A stretch of DNA of 64,000 bases, from the NCBI GenBank assembly GCA_024516155.1, contig JAJJXM010000020.1, positions 124,001 through 188,000 of the forward strand, written 5' to 3'. The translations under genes and the position numbers were made by a program. Source of the DNA: Pyronema omphalodes. Lineage: Eukaryota; Ascomycota; Pezizomycetes; Pezizales; Pyronemataceae. Positions 1 through 12,728 of this stretch are shown here, piece by piece (position 1 is the stretch's first letter; every line of letters begins with the position of its first letter). Under the pieces are notes generated by a model. That model had not been told where the DNA came from and searched no databases. It worked only from the letters and a program-made list of their open reading frames with translations.

Positions 1-284
1 TTCAATTCTCCAGCTGCCATGAGAATTGGAATCGGATGGACCGGGTATTTCTGAGTAGTGACGCTGTAGGAGTGACCAGCATTTTGATCCTTCAGTGTTG
101 GAGGAGGTGGGGGGGTTGTAGGTACTGAGCAGCTGTCTGCTTTTACTGGACGAAAGCTGGGGTACTCTGATGTACCTAGATTGACGAATATAAACACAAA
201 CACCACGATTGTTGCACAACCGGCGAGGATAGGACGAACTCTAGGCATTCCGATGGTAGGAAGTGGAGTTGACTGCTGCATCAT
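1..284 (-). CDS. Type II membrane protein, N-terminal part (possible glycosyltransferase)
   Basis: The reading frame starts at ATG 284-282 (a second ATG follows at once) and stays open to the window edge, so the C-terminus is missing. The visible 94 residues comprise a short cytosolic head (MMQQSTPLPTIG), a basic patch, a hydrophobic signal-anchor of about 18 residues (AGCATIVVFVFIFVNLG, about residues 21-37), then a proline-rich stem with a run of five prolines and a segment KYPVHPIPILMAAGELN. A short tail, a signal anchor and a Pro-rich stem are typical of Golgi glycosyltransferases. The HPI-x-x-LM-x-A segment recalls the start of the lumenal part of CAP10-like (GT90) proteins, but this is only a resemblance; no catalytic residues are inside the window. 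Confidence 0.6.
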   Translation of the reverse strand, partial: MMQQSTPLPTIGMPRVRPILAGCATIVVFVFIFVNLGTSEYPSFRPVKADSCSVPTTPPPPPTLKDQNAGHSYSVTTQKYPVHPIPILMAAGEL

Positions 285-1303
285 CAGAACGGGGGAAAGG
301 AATGGAAACTTGTCAATGCGTTTTATGTATGTTTCTCCACACAAAACTAAAGGCCAAGGGTGATTCAAAAAATCCGGGGAGGGGGGTAGAAAGAGGTTCA
401 AAGATCAATCGATCGAAGGGAATCCTCCTCTCTTTATCGGACCGCGTGTACACGTAACTACAAACGGTCGCCATTACTGGATGTGGCTGACTAGTAGTCC
501 ACTCCGGAGCTTCAACTTTGTCGCACAGACAGTGTGGGCTCGACCGCACATTTGGATCATCGTACATATCCCACTATAAACATGCTGCTTTTGGAAAATG
601 CAGGCCGTAGCTGGACAATGCGGATTTGTGGAGCTGAGACTTTCAAAGGAGTTTTGTCGATAAGTGTGGTCTCACTATCAACAATGCCTCGTTATTGGTT
701 TAGATGTCACAACATCTCCGTCATTATTTGGTGAACCAGACTTAAACTGCGGGAACGCGAACTACGGATGTGTACAAGCTGGGTACTTGCATTCCTACCC
801 ATGACATATCAATCCTATGGCACCATATATACACCATACCGTCCGAGATACGCCAACAATGCCAACCCGGGGAATAGGGAAAACACTCTGTCTGTGCACG
901 GTTGGCATAAAACGTAGTCCGCCTGGCGCGACCTGAACACCTTCGCGCGGACGGCGTAGCGGGCGCCCCATGCTGGGGATAGTCTTGAGGTACCTCTGCA
1001 TGGAATTCCGGAAGGTCGGAGTAAGTCGAGGCAGGTAGTTAGTCGTCGTCAGCGCGACTGAATTCGGCAAACAAAATTGCCCAATGATATTTTTGGTGGA
1101 CAGGCCGAAAGCGCCACAGATCTTCGCTTGCATGATTCCGAGAAGCTTAGTTGCACGGCTTAGCAGCGTGATAAAAGCTTGTGTTAGCCGTGTCTTGGGA
1201 ATTCCATACCGGGTGTGATCGACAGCGCCGGTAGAGTGGAAGTCTTGGAGAATTCTATACACTAAACTGAATAGGTTATGGTTTTGCCGTAGTCGCCGAG
1301 TTG
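285..1303. other. Intergenic, no supported gene
   Basis: Upstream side of the partial membrane-protein gene. A 170-codon open frame on the minus strand (1307-795) has no recognisable domain, no hydrophobic pattern and a composition typical of chance frames, so I do not call it. Confidence 0.5.
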
Positions 1304-1432
1304 TCATGATGTTGCTTCGAATGGAATTATGTCCTGAGCGTCATGATGTTACTTTCGGATGGTGTTATGTCCCGAGCCTCATGATATTGCTTTCGGATGG
1401 GATGGAGTTATGTCTTGAGCCTCATGATATTC
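1304..1432. repeat. Short tandem repeat, three and a partial units
   Basis: Units begin with TCATGAT at 1304, 1341, 1379 and 1422 and are 37, 38 and 43 bp long, the last one partial. Each full unit reads TCATGATRTT-(A/G)CTT-CGGATGG-x-TTATGTCYYGAGC with small changes; the third unit has a 5-bp internal duplication (GGATGGGATGG). This is a decaying minisatellite in non-coding DNA. Confidence 0.75.
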
Positions 1433-4400
1433 CTAGTTACAAACACCACCCGAAATGAACACCAGTGGGGCATCTCACGTCATTAGTGATATCATGTGGA
1501 GTCCCCGTTTTCGCATTAAGTGCACCTGTAAGGGCATGCGTAACCTTTGGCCAGGCTGTACCATTCATCATGCCCTGACGATCCTAAACTCAAGTCATGT
1601 TGTATATCTCACCCGAAGCGGCGACAAAACCGACCATGGCAAACAGTCAAACAGAAAATCTATGATAAGCTGTGGACTAAGTGCAAGTCGGTGCAACTCG
1701 GTCGGAGTCGATCAAAGATATTCGCCGAGCACGATGGGTCCAATTCCTGATCTGCGCCCCTATCCTGCCAATCATTCCCCGTGGGGCTGAAACAAAGAGA
1801 CTACAAATTCACTATGGAGCGAGTACGGAACGACTACGGAGTAGCCTTGTCCTCTATGCGAACAAAAACGAGTGGAAACCATGTACTGGAAGGTTAATCC
1901 GTAATTGAAGATTGTAACTTAGCCATCGGATGAAGTGCAACAAAAGTTGTGATATTCACGAAACAACCGCTCCGAAAGAACCTATCCGAAATATCGATGT
2001 TCGTTCCACAACGTTCACAACGCACAACATCATCGAATTAGAACATGAACCCCTAACGGACGCGTCACCACATGTCCAGATTTTACTTTTTACGATGCGT
2101 GGTAGATGGCGTGTTACAGCGTGCATGATTGCCCAATACAAGGCCAGCGGCTGAAGACATCGGATTAAAGCTTCCAGACCGTGAGTTACAAGGTATCAAG
2201 GTATCGAGTCTAGAGTAACCATTCAAATCTAGAGTTTTTAGCGATGTAATACGAAACCACAGTACATAGCCCCAATATCAGGTTCACGGAAAACATCACC
2301 TGAAGTACATATGTGTTTTAGAATTTTAGGAACTGAAGCTTTACAATATACGGGCAGTAGAAGGCCGTATTGCAACATGCTCTAATGATCAAAGAATTTG
2401 TCACATAAATCTGGACTCGACTAGTACCTGTTCGAGTCTTTCAGGTGTACTCTGGTTACTTTCAGCGCAACGTTAGTTAGGGCATGGAGATGGAGTTGAA
2501 AGCCCCAACCCTAAACAGCCGGTTTTACCGCAGTTGCACTTATCCCAACTCTAAATCGGCGAGTAAATCAACAAGTTTTATCTCAGTTTTCACGGTCGGG
2601 GTGTTGTTACTATTATTGCGCATCGTTGGCCTATTGACCTCGCGTTAAAAGGCGCTCTATTTACAGATCTTTCCAGTTAAACGAAGACGATAACGGTTCC
2701 GTCTACACTTCTTCCTGGCGGTTTTCAGCACGTGTCGCATCGGTGAGGCCGGTGCTGGCACAAGAACTTTTTAAGAGGGTTTGTATGATGGATATATCTA
2801 GACACACAATCGAACCCTCGATACGACTGTAGCATATACAAAACATAAAAGAACCAAAACGTTAGCCAGTCGCCCTATCAACACCACTTCATCCTGTGAC
2901 ACCAGAGTACGGTAGATAATAATCTATGCAATCAGGAGCAGGGTCTCATAACACCCAGAGGTAACAAACCAACTAATCTCTGAAGCATGAGACAACGGGT
3001 TTCATGTAACTATCTATAAATATAACCTGGGACTGTAACACTACATAACCTAATTTTATTAAAACACTATGATGCGCGGTAGAGATTGAGCATAGACATG
3101 TGTAGTTATGCATACGGAAATATATGTGTATAAATACAGAGCTGTACAAAGCCTATATGGATACTGAGGGCTCACATTACCCTAGTGCCCATGACCTTCA
3201 AGGGCTCCACCAAACGCGAAACAGTCACATATTCACGCACCGCGCACCGAAGGCGGTGATAGCCTCTCGAAAAGCCCTGATAATATCTGACGTGTTGTCA
3301 CTTAATGTGTTTAATGGCTATAGCACCTGCATATTTGCTGAATTATGTTTACTAATCTCGCGGTATTACTTGATGGCGAGAACCTATGATTCTTCTCGTG
3401 TATTCGGATAACGAATATTATTGTGCCATTGTACATATGATGCTTGGAAGGTCATTAAAATAATAGATGCTCCGAAGCAATTGTCCTTGATTCATACTTC
3501 AAAGGCTTGATGGGTGATCCCTTTTTTTTTTACAGTAATTTGTCTCATCTACATTGATCACGGTTGGTAAGTAATGTGTTAATGGAACCAAATATTTTTG
3601 TGTATTTAATAAACAAAAAATCAATCAAAACTTAATTTCTTTCGGTGAACAAGTGATAAAGCATGATCATTCCAAAATTTGACTTGATTTGATTTTAATC
3701 ATACTCTGACCGAGGCTTTAAAGACCTATGTAGAACGCTACGAAATACCCAAATCCTATCCCTGCGACCAAAGTTACCTAATGAGGCCCCCTCTTAATCA
3801 CTACGAAATAATCGTGTTACATATTGAACTTTCTAGTGTGGGTGATATCTCATGACTAACATCATTCCGGGTGTGCCATGCACCGCATCGCAACCTTTTT
3901 CATGCGGATCGCCTCCACCAGAAACCCAACGAACTCCCAAGTTGCAAAACTCTTCCTTCAAAGCCTTCTAGCAACATGACGCTGCTTAGGCTATCATGAT
4001 CCCAAGCTGATACAGACTTTACTATATTTTCTCTGATAAACGCCCATAATGATAGAATTTGGTAACTGCGCAACAATCACAACAAAAGCATAGGTCCATG
4101 TTTCTACATATCTGTAACATCGTAGATTGCCTTCATTCATTGGAGTGTCCTTATGAAAAAACCCGAAACATGCAGCTTTCTAAGGCAATTATATAGACCA
4201 CCGGTGTTCTGTAGAAGACAATAGTCGTTTCAATAATAGAAGCAGGTACCAAGGTGGCAATTTTTGATGAGGCAGAACCTTGAAAATGTTTTACGCGTAA
4301 TGAATAAATAACAAAGTAAATACTCCTCTGAGCTTCTTTGTGAGATATTTTCGCGGAGGTTGAAAGTTCGGTCTGTCATGAGAGCGCACTCGACCCGTAT

Positions 4401-6245
4401 TTCTACATCCGGAGTGTGCATACCGATGGAAATATTATGATTCATCAATGACTGGTCAGATACCCCTTTTTGTTCTATCCTGAAATATTACCATAAGGAT
4501 CATCAATTGAGTTTAGTGTTTCACAAAACATGAAATAGTAAATTGTGGAGCGAGATGGACGTTACACCCGTATCGAATGGCCGCTCTGGGGTATTACTGA
4601 GTAGGATTCGAGACCAGTCAATTTGTACTTTTTCATATATAGATTACCGAGGCTATGTCATGTCCTGAGGGTTTGGTATGGTACATTAACGTACGAGAAA
4701 AAAGAAACAAAAAAAAACCATAAGAGCGACCTGTTTTTCGTAAGGAATACCTGGTAGAAATGAAAGAACTTTCAGTCACAAAATGTTTTTAGTACGAATC
4801 ACTAATACTCACACTACGCAATAGAAATACTGTTCATGAAAAGCCTGGTCACGGGTTAGCCAATGCACTTTCGGAATGAAATATGTAACTACCCTATAGA
4901 CGCGTCGGTTAGGATAGCGCGTTTTGAGGCGACGCGTGTTGAATGCGGGTAAATGCTTGACACGCGTGTTGCCTCAATTCCACTCGACGGCTTCGGACCG
5001 CTCCAAAAAGGAAAAATATCCAACAAGATATCCGAAGCCGAGGTTCACCGGGCATACGTTATTGGTTGGTGAAATCTTCTCCATATAGATTACTCCGATC
5101 ATCCTCGTATAACGAATTTAGGTTTGCCGCACCAGAACGCCACAAAGGCCGGAGCTGAAATGCACGAGATCTGGGCAGATATTTGTGCATATGATGGTGT
5201 GCGGGGCAGAAGCTGAACAGACGCCATCAAAGATCTTTCCGATTCTAAACCCTAAAGCCTAGAGGAACGTTCACGACGTGTTTGCGAGGGCTGAATAATT
5301 GTTGGGGTTTTTTTTGACGAGATCTACGCTTGCCGATATGGCATTGTGGTTTCATTGGATGAAATTCTATCTATTACAGTACGGCCTTGCGAGAGCTACT
5401 GTGCAGTTTCTCTTTACCTATTTACCCGATGAAACAGAATAACTTGACAGAGAATAACTGCTCACACGATCAATACTTTTGCGCATGCAAAGCTTTGCTG
5501 GCTCGAGCATATCTGTCATGTACATAGTAAAGTAGTGATAGTAAATGCGGGAACAGTATTGCCGGGTACATCTATGTATCAACATCCGTGATAATCCATG
5601 CAGTCATGATTCAATCTTTCACAAGCCCCGTGTCTTAGTTGGTGCCTATCATTCTTGGCAGTCTACAATCAAGCGCCTTGCATTATGACTTCGCCGATAC
5701 GTGTGAATACCGATGATCCTAGCAGTATTTGAGTATCCAACGCAGTTAACAAAAAAGTCCTAATAAGCCTAACTGAATACGGTGAGAAGATTCTTAGATA
5801 TTGGGTGCGGCGAGAAAGTGTGCAGATGAATAGTCTGAAATCACAAAGTGTAAAATTTAAAGGTATCTAAACGGTCATGATGAAACGGGAGATGTGGGCG
5901 GGTTTCCAGCATCGGATGAATGCCTTAAGGGCTTAATTCCAAGCCCAATTCAGGTATTTAGACACAAGGCTTAATAGTATTTACTTTTTAAGTGCAAGGA
6001 TGTCGTGAGTAACGTGAAAATGCTTGATGCCGTCTTGTACTACTCCGGTGAGCACTTATCAATTTTCTCCATAAATCGCTAAATCGGTTTCTAGAATCCC
6101 CCCGAGAGTGCAAAAACCCGCTAAACCAGATTCTTATTACTCCGTCCGACTGCTTAATTAATCCTCACAATGGCCAAGAAGTTTTGATGGTTCAGTGCGT
6201 ATTCTCGACCGAAAGGTACTCTTTGATGAGACAAATACAAGAGGG
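1433..6245. other. Gene-poor AT-rich stretch
   Basis: About 4.8 kb without a supported gene on either strand. Short open frames (for example 1455-1790, 3124-3411, 4448-4230) lack domains. At 4983-5038 there is a 10-bp perfect inverted repeat CGGCTTCGGA/TCCGAAGCCG with a roughly 30-nt loop, preceded by a looser TTGAGGC/GCCTCAA pair around ACGCGT at 4924-4977. Around 3695-3730 a short stretch resembles sequence at 32922-32955 (see that entry). Confidence 0.5.
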
Positions 6246-6253
6246 TATATATA
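6246..6253 (+). promoter_or_regulatory. TATA-like element of the MFS transporter gene
   Basis: TATATATA lies about 45 bp upstream of the transporter ATG (6297), in a T-rich leader. Position and sequence suit a TATA box close to the transcript start; no experimental support. Confidence 0.4.
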
Positions 6254-6296
6254 TCGTTTTTAATTCCCTTAAATTCATCCGACAGGTAACAAAGCT

Positions 6297-8581
6297 ATGG
6301 CAAACTTAACACAGCCTCTAACAGAATCTCCTTTCTTCGACCCCTCTGTGCTGGAATTACAAGGCCCGGAAGATCCAAGGAATTGGAGCAAAGGTCGAAG
6401 TAAGTTTTTCACGTTTGTTTGATGATTGTTCCCACTGACGTGTCTAGAATGGCTACTCTCACTGAAACTTTGTGTCTTCTGCTTTGCTGTGTCTATGGGA
6501 TCTACGATATTCACACCAGCTGTTCAAGTCATTGCCAGACAGTTTCATGAAAGTGATACCGTCGCCATCTTGGGCATCAGTATGTATGTATATTCAGTCC
6601 TCTGAACTAATTCACTTTTCATCAACCAAGTGAAACAACTAACACTTTATCAACGTAGGTATGTCATCGGCTTCGCAGTTGGTCCAGTGTTCTTCAGTCC
6701 GCTATCAGGTATGCTACGTTTCCTGCTGAAATATTTCCACCAGATATCTAATGCTCTATCAAGAGGTCTATGGCCGCAGAGTAGTCCTTATCCCAGTCTG
6801 GTTCCTTTTCTGCGTTCTCCAATTCGGCTGTATCTTCGCCCCCAACATGCCTACCCTCCTCGTATTCCGTCTTCTCGTGGGCATTACTGGATCTCCCAGT
6901 TTAACAGTTGCTGGTGGGCTAAATGCAGACTTCTGGAAAGGTAGGCTACGCTATGAAAATTCCATTATTAACCACCGTATATTAATTACAAATAATCAGC
7001 AAACGAAATTGGACCTCCTCTAGGCTTATTCACCATGTCTGCCTTTCTAGGACCTGTCTGTGGTTAGTATCTATTATATTACCCATCTATTTTACGACAC
7101 TCGGTCATGTCTGACATCTCTATTCAGGACCCCTTCTTGGTGGTTTTCTAATCCAAGAAATCCCCGGTGAACAAGGCTGGCGATGGTGTTTCCGAATCCA
7201 GCTCATCTTTTCCGTCGTATTATGCCTTAACTGGCTCTACTTCCCAGAAACCTACCGACCGTTACTTCTTGAGCGGAAGCTTAGAGCCCAAAATATCGAC
7301 CTCAACTACCTCGAGATGCACGATGATCCTCGTGTAGGTGTCAATAAAGGCGAGATGTTTAAACGAGCCATTTTCCGGCCAGTACAAATGTTATTTGGTG
7401 ATCCGATTGTGTTCCTTGCCAGTCTATATGTCAGCTTTTTATTCGGAGTATTGTACGTTTTCCCCTCAATACCTTATCGGTAGTTATACCGTTGGTGGTA
7501 CAAGCGCTTGCTAACTTATGCCTCGCTAGGTATCTATTTTTTGCCGTAAGTATCCTTCTAGAACTACTGATTACTAAAATGAACCCTGCAACAAACTATG
7601 ATCTACAATGCCGAAGAAGTATAGGCTGATAGTATCTCAGGCTTACCCTATCGTATTCCGTGGACGTTATCATATGCAATCCGGTGTGGCGGGTTTGGCA
7701 TTTTTGGGAATTGGCCTTGGTGTCATTATGAGCTTTCTTTCGGCAGGGTATGCGAATCGCGTATACTTGAGGTTAAAGAAAGAGAGAGGATTAGAAAATT
7801 CGACGTTTCCGGAAGGAAAGCTTCCACCAGCTATGGTTGCAACTTTCTTCATTCCTATTAGTTTGTTTATGTTTGGATGGACCGGTGTGCAAGGTATTCA
7901 TTGGATGGTACCTATTGCTTCGGGAGTACCGTAAGTTGCTTTGTTTCTTGAGCGACTGTGATAGATTTTGAAAACATCCGATAAAGTTTGGATCGTGTAG
8001 TTTTGTACGACGGTTTGCTGACGGCTACCCGTAGATTCGGTTGGGGCTTCTGCACCATTTTCATCAACCTTGTTTCATATGTCGCCGAGGGATATTTGTA
8101 CTACGCATCATCTGCGCTTGCGGCTAACACAATCCTACGTTCACTCTTCGCTGCCAGCTTCCCCCTCTTTTCTATGAAGCTGTACAGTGGCCTCAAATCG
8201 GAATGGGCATCCTCGCTTCTCGGTTTCATTTCTGTAGCCTTCATCCCGGTTCCTTATCTTTTCTGGAAATACGGACCAACTCTCAGGAAGATGAGTAAAT
8301 TTCATTGTACTCCACCGGTATTTAATCAGCCGAGACCCCATATTTTGCAGCCGAAGACACCGGCACCACCGACTATGATGGAACCAGCACACTTGAGGAA
8401 TTCAAATGAGAAGACGGAGGATGTGACGAAGACTCCCTCGATTACAGGGAGCTCAGGGAAGGATAGTGGTGTCAGTTCGAGTAGTGGAAAGGATAAGGAT
8501 GGAAAAGGCTCTGAACAGAGTAATGGTGTAGTTGGGGTAGAGGACGGAAAAATTGTGAGAATTGAGACGGGGGATGTGTAA
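6297..8581 (+). CDS. MFS multidrug/polyamine-type transporter (DHA1-like), nine exons
   Basis: Exons 6297-6399, 6448-6583, 6659-6708, 6764-6940, 7000-7062, 7128-7452, 7530-7545, 7641-7930 and 8035-8581 join in phase to a 568-aa protein ending at TAA. The N-terminus carries the EDPRNWSKGRKW segment that precedes TM1 in fungal DHA1 transporters. After TM2 comes LSEVYGRRVVLIP, the MFS signature loop (motif A, GRR). TM4-5 read FRLLVGITGSPSLTVAGG, then ANEIGPPLGLF and GPLLGGFL (motif C region). The second half has PVQMLFGDPIVFLASLY, VAGLAFLGIGLG and the typical end LLGFISVAFIPVPYLFWKYGPTLR. A Ser/Gly/Lys-rich cytosolic tail of about 90 residues follows. Exon 7 is a 16-nt microexon, supported by phase and by the YLFFA-AYPIVF join. 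Likely a plasma-membrane drug:proton antiporter; the substrate cannot be read from sequence. Confidence 0.88.
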
Positions 8582-10192
8582 GTATCCGGCATGACAATTT
8601 CCCGATAATATTGGTATATCTTTGAGTAAAAAGGAGTTTGAACTTGGATGATATGGTGAGAGTTGATTGCAAGGGTTCGACACGTCTAACGAGGGTATGA
8701 ATTGCGATGTTAGGTAGAAATGGGTGTGGGTCATTACAGGGGAATGTGAATACAATTGAGATGCATACTCTAGTTACATGTAGCAGAGAAAATTAATTGA
8801 AACAGAAATATTATATATTACATTTAATGGACGGTTGATGATGCCAAAATTCATGCTCATGGAAGTTCATATTTTGCTAGTCATCAAGTTGTCCACCAAT
8901 GCCAATGCCAAGGGTTGTCGTGAGCATACACATATCCAATGACGGCAGATCCTAGGGTTCGCTGCCGACCGGCAAGCTTCATGTAGACTGTAGGGCTTTA
9001 AAATCCTTGTAGATTCATGCAGATCCGTAGATCATTGAGAAATACCTCGGCTCAAGCAACTTCTGCAGGTCCCGCGATGAGTTGGTGTCAATATAAACTT
9101 AGATACACGGGAACAGATACGTATCATCGGTTCTACACGATAGGTTTCATCCGGACTATGCGGGCGTCGGAGTGACACGGATGTTGGTGATCAGATCGCC
9201 GTACAAATCACTCGCGAATCATGGTGTGATTGGTACGGTGGGATTTCGGGGAATATTTGCACGGAACGGTCCCTGGAGGCCATGTAGTTGTGGTAGGGGC
9301 TCAATAGCTCGCCAATTGTATTTTGAAGTGAAGATGTTTCGGCCGATTTGACAATCTTCTAGGGAAGTGTTTGACTAATTATGTGTGGGGAAGGTTAATC
9401 CAGGCTACACCTAAAGCGGCTGCATTTCACTAATATTTGACGTCAAATTCCTAAATGGTCACAATAACATGTCCTCAATCGACGGCAAGAATGTATTTTA
9501 CCTCTATACAGGGCATCAGTCCAGCACCTGTGCAGCTTTCAATTAGCTAATAACTTGTCTCGATGGCCATGGGCCTAGTATCAGTCAAACTTCATTCTTC
9601 GACGACTTCAAAGAATGGGTTGATCATTTACTCCCTGGTTCGGCCTCTTTGATTGCACTGCAATACTGATAGTAATGACTCGATATTTCCGGGACGTTAG
9701 ACAACAAAAACCATCCCTACATCATCACCAAGACAAAAGTGTGAAATTCCACACCTATTTGACTTGTTCTCGAATTACGTGTGTAATCGAGGCTATGAAA
9801 ATAAAAAACTATAAGCTCGTCACGGCCACAACTGAGAAATCTGCGAATGGCGTATGCTCTTGTACTACATATGTGGTTTAGATATTCCTTAGCTGGTTCT
9901 AGACCGGAAATTGAAGCGAGCAGTCCCAGAAAGTCGGGATGAATCATGGTAATACAAAACAAATGGCTATTTGAACATCTCGTATCCAAGAAAGATTCCT
10001 GATACCGAACCTTGATAACTGACTTATTGACAAATATCATCGAGGAACCGTGAGGTATTGTGAAGTCCACAACTTCGCAACGAAATTGGACAGTCCGGGT
10101 TTAAAAACTTTTGCAGTAACAAAGCTTTATATACACCTCTCTAGCAAAGGGCTTTATTCCAAATTCCCTGGCCAACATCGAAATAAATATAC
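8582..10192. other. Intergenic, nothing supported
   Basis: 3' side of the transporter gene. Open frames at 8755-8453 and 8592-8326 (minus) are shadows of its low-complexity tail. The 117-codon minus frame at 10070-9717 has no domain or paralog in the window. Confidence 0.5.
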
Positions 10193-10743
10193 GTTAATTA
10201 TGCAGGATACCCCATCAAAACATTGAAACATCCAAGATACCCACGAAAGTTTTTTTTTCCTTTTTTTTTGTTTTTTTTTCGCAATATACCCCTCGTTTAG
10301 ATCTACGCAGCCGCACCGGAGTAATGAAGAAGTTTTTTTAACGCGTTTTTCTCAAAGTTGAAACACAGACGTGAGGTAATTCACCGCTAAGTTGTGAATG
10401 GCTGCTCTCAAGACTCTTGTACGAGGACAAGATCAGCATCTGGGGTTACGTGGTTGAACCAGTCCCTGCGGAATTGACGTTTCTAAATGGCTTATTGATG
10501 CACTCCATCGGTGTGTGGTTGAAGACAAGCTTGAATGGTATGAGATGAAGAGAAACTTGAAGTTCGATTGAAAGCTGAAGAAAATCATGGTGGAAAACAT
10601 TACGCCTTGAAAAAGGCTTTGTCGCGGCACGTGCGGCAGGTGCGGCGGCATGGACCTAAGCGGGGGGTGTATTGAATAAAAATAAGCGGCGGGGGTATTT
10701 GGCATATTATGGTCTGTGACGGGGGCATCTGGCGTAATTGCCG
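10193..10743. mobile_element. Decayed long-TIR element related to the one at 32180-32907
   Basis: The left end (TTATGCAGGATACCCC, from 10198) and the reverse complement of the right end (about GGCAATTACGCCAGATGCCCCC) match the ends of the intact element at 32180-32907. The right arm repeats the same landmarks in order: GCGGGGGGTGTATTGAATA, AAGCGGCGGGGGTAT, TTACGGTC-like ATTATGGTC. The interior has the same T-rich tract followed by ATACCCCTCG. Flanks ATAAATATAC (10183-10192) and ATAAACATAC (10744-10753) differ at one base and may be a diverged target duplication of about 9-10 bp, as in Mutator-like elements. No coding capacity remains. Confidence 0.6.
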
Positions 10744-10753
10744 ATAAACATAC

Positions 10754-11321
10754 CTGCTGGGTTGTTTTATCCGTAGCAAAGGGTCACATTGATGACTTAA
10801 TCAAGACTCAAGCATTTATTCATGTATATTTTGAGATCTTGAGTTTTCTGGCGTTCTGATCATTGATTTAGTCGATGTCTTCAGAAAAATAGAGTAGTGT
10901 AAGATCTTTGTGTAATACAACCGTTCTACAGAAACTGTAAAAATTTCTATATTGTATGAAATCGAATCATCTTTCATGTTACTAGGTTTGATGTAATGTT
11001 GAAGTCGTGATGCTAATAAGATATGATTCACTCGAAACAAAAATACGTTTCGAAGGGTGATTGTATTCCATATGGATGTCTATGATCTTCAGGGTGGTCA
11101 CAATAAGAAAAGTTAGTGAGATTCAATAGTTCGGCTTTGCTGAGCTTTGAGCCAACAGCTGATTGGCCCCAGGATTTCGGAATTTAAAAGGTTTGTGGGT
11201 TAATGTTGGTATGCTGGTTCGTATGAGCGTTTGATTTTCAGTGTTCTGGTGGTCGTAAGTGATGTTTGTCTGATTATGATAGTGGTTGTTGATTCAACCC
11301 TGCCAAGACATGATACTTACG
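10754..11321. other. Intergenic region upstream of the BTB cluster
   Basis: AT-rich, no supported gene. A 74-codon minus frame (11040-10816) has no features. Confidence 0.4.
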
Positions 11322-11329
11322 TATAAAAG
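11322..11329 (+). promoter_or_regulatory. TATA box candidate for BTB paralog 1
   Basis: TATAAAAG about 170 bp upstream of the ATG at 11500, followed by a C/T-rich leader with CCATCTTTCAGC and ACCATGG at the start codon. Confidence 0.45.
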
Positions 11330-11499
11330 CCCATGCCTCCGACCAGTGCTTTGTTAGCCAAACGAGTACTCTCCGGAAACTCACGACCAGGGGTCTTCAT
11401 CTCAGATTGTTAAATTCTGAGCCATCAGTTCCAGAACCCCGTCACCATCTTTCAGCGTCCTCACCAACAATCTCTGCTTACCTTTCTACCATTCTAACC

Positions 11500-12321
11500 A
11501 TGGCTGACGACAAAACCAAACTCTCCTTCCTTGAGAAGTTTTGCGAGTATGTTCGCTGACCCATTGGTTTACAGTATATAGCTAACTTCAATTACTATTA
11601 GTGCATTTAACCTGAAGGACCATTCCGATGTCACAATCAAAACTGAGACCACTGAGTTTCATGCCCATCAAGTCATTCTCAAGTTGCGCACTTCCTTCTT
11701 CGAAAATGCTACAAAGGAGGAGAACGGATTCTCGGAGTCAAAAGACAAGGTTGTTACCATTGAAGAGCATAGTACCCATTCGGTCTGGCGCTTCCTCAAG
11801 TGGATCTATACAGGGGACTACAGCGATGAGTCCAATAATATTGAATTAGGCGAAGGCAAATTTCTCATTAATCCCAGATAATCTTACATGCCAGTGATAA
11901 CTAATTGGGTTTCTATCTTCCAGACGATGACCTCGGAGCTTTGAAACATTGTCGCGTCTACGCTCTCGCTGATTTCCTTGGGGCTCCTGAGTTGAAACAA
12001 CTTGCCGCTAAAAAGCTTTCTGATGCCTTCTCCAACAAATGGGTCAAAGCAGACTTTCCACAAATCGTTCACGAAGTTTATGCAACTACCAACAAGCAAG
12101 ACGAAGACATTCGTGGCGCTGTTATTACATCGGCTAAAACACACATTCAGGAGCTGTTGCAAATGCACGATTTCAAAGATGTTCTTCTTGAAGTTGCTGA
12201 ATTTTCCGGCGGACTGATTATCGGCGCATCAAATGAGGTTATTCAAAACACTTCGAAGTGTCGCAGTTGCGCATGTGTCCAAAGATATAACTGCAACTAC
12301 TGCGGTCATTGCCATTACTAA
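11500..12321 (+). CDS. BTB/POZ-domain protein, paralog 1
   Basis: Exons 11500-11546, 11602-11855 and 11924-12321 give 232 aa. Residues about 16-95 form a BTB/POZ fold: DHSDVTI, then FHAHQVILKLRTSFFENA and the WRFLKWIYTGDYS end motif. A helical part follows (KHCRVYALADFLGAPELKQLAAKKL), as in fungal BTB proteins where this segment packs after the domain. The C-terminus has the pattern C-x2-C-x-C-x5-C-x2-C-x-H, shared with both neighbours, which could bind zinc. Intron 2 begins with GC, not GT (G|GCAAAT at 11856-11857). Both paralogs have GT at the same position, and only this splice preserves the GE-DDD-x-G join. Without splicing the frame stops at 11881. BTB proteins dimerise and often recruit partners to Cul3 ligases; the specific role here is unknown. 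Confidence 0.8.
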
Positions 12322-12703
12322 ACGCTAGTAGTTGGTGATATTCTATGGTTCAACTTGAACACGGGAAATAATAACATTGCGTTGTACTAAAATCTGTGTA
12401 CTGTAGTGTCAATCTTAAATATCAAGCCTGAGAATGGAGCGAATAGTTAATGAGACTCAAGTGTGATCAGAATTTAGATCAAAATATTCATAAACTTACC
12501 AGGAGTTAAATGAGTCCTTTCAGGGCCGGGTCAAAATTGACGCGTAACGTATTCAGCCCTCTGTATTTACAAAATCAATGCAACACCAGTAAAGCCAAAC
12601 TGCACAGGTGGTATAGGCCTGGTTCACATCAGTAGATCTCAGACGGTAACCGTGGTTCATTTCCTCCGTATTATTTTGCGCCTCCTTGCTCATCATTCCA
12701 ACA
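12322..12703. other. 3' flank of BTB paralog 1
   Basis: Non-coding between the stop codon of paralog 1 and the target duplication (TTAT, 12704-12707) of repeat copy 1. Nothing else is recognised. Confidence 0.5.
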
Positions 12704-12728
12704 TTATCCCTGTGGTACAAAAAAAAGG

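Noticed and set aside
795..1307. 170-codon minus-strand frame
   Set aside because: No domain, no paralog, no hydrophobic pattern and no supporting neighbour; it overlaps the edge of a tandem repeat.
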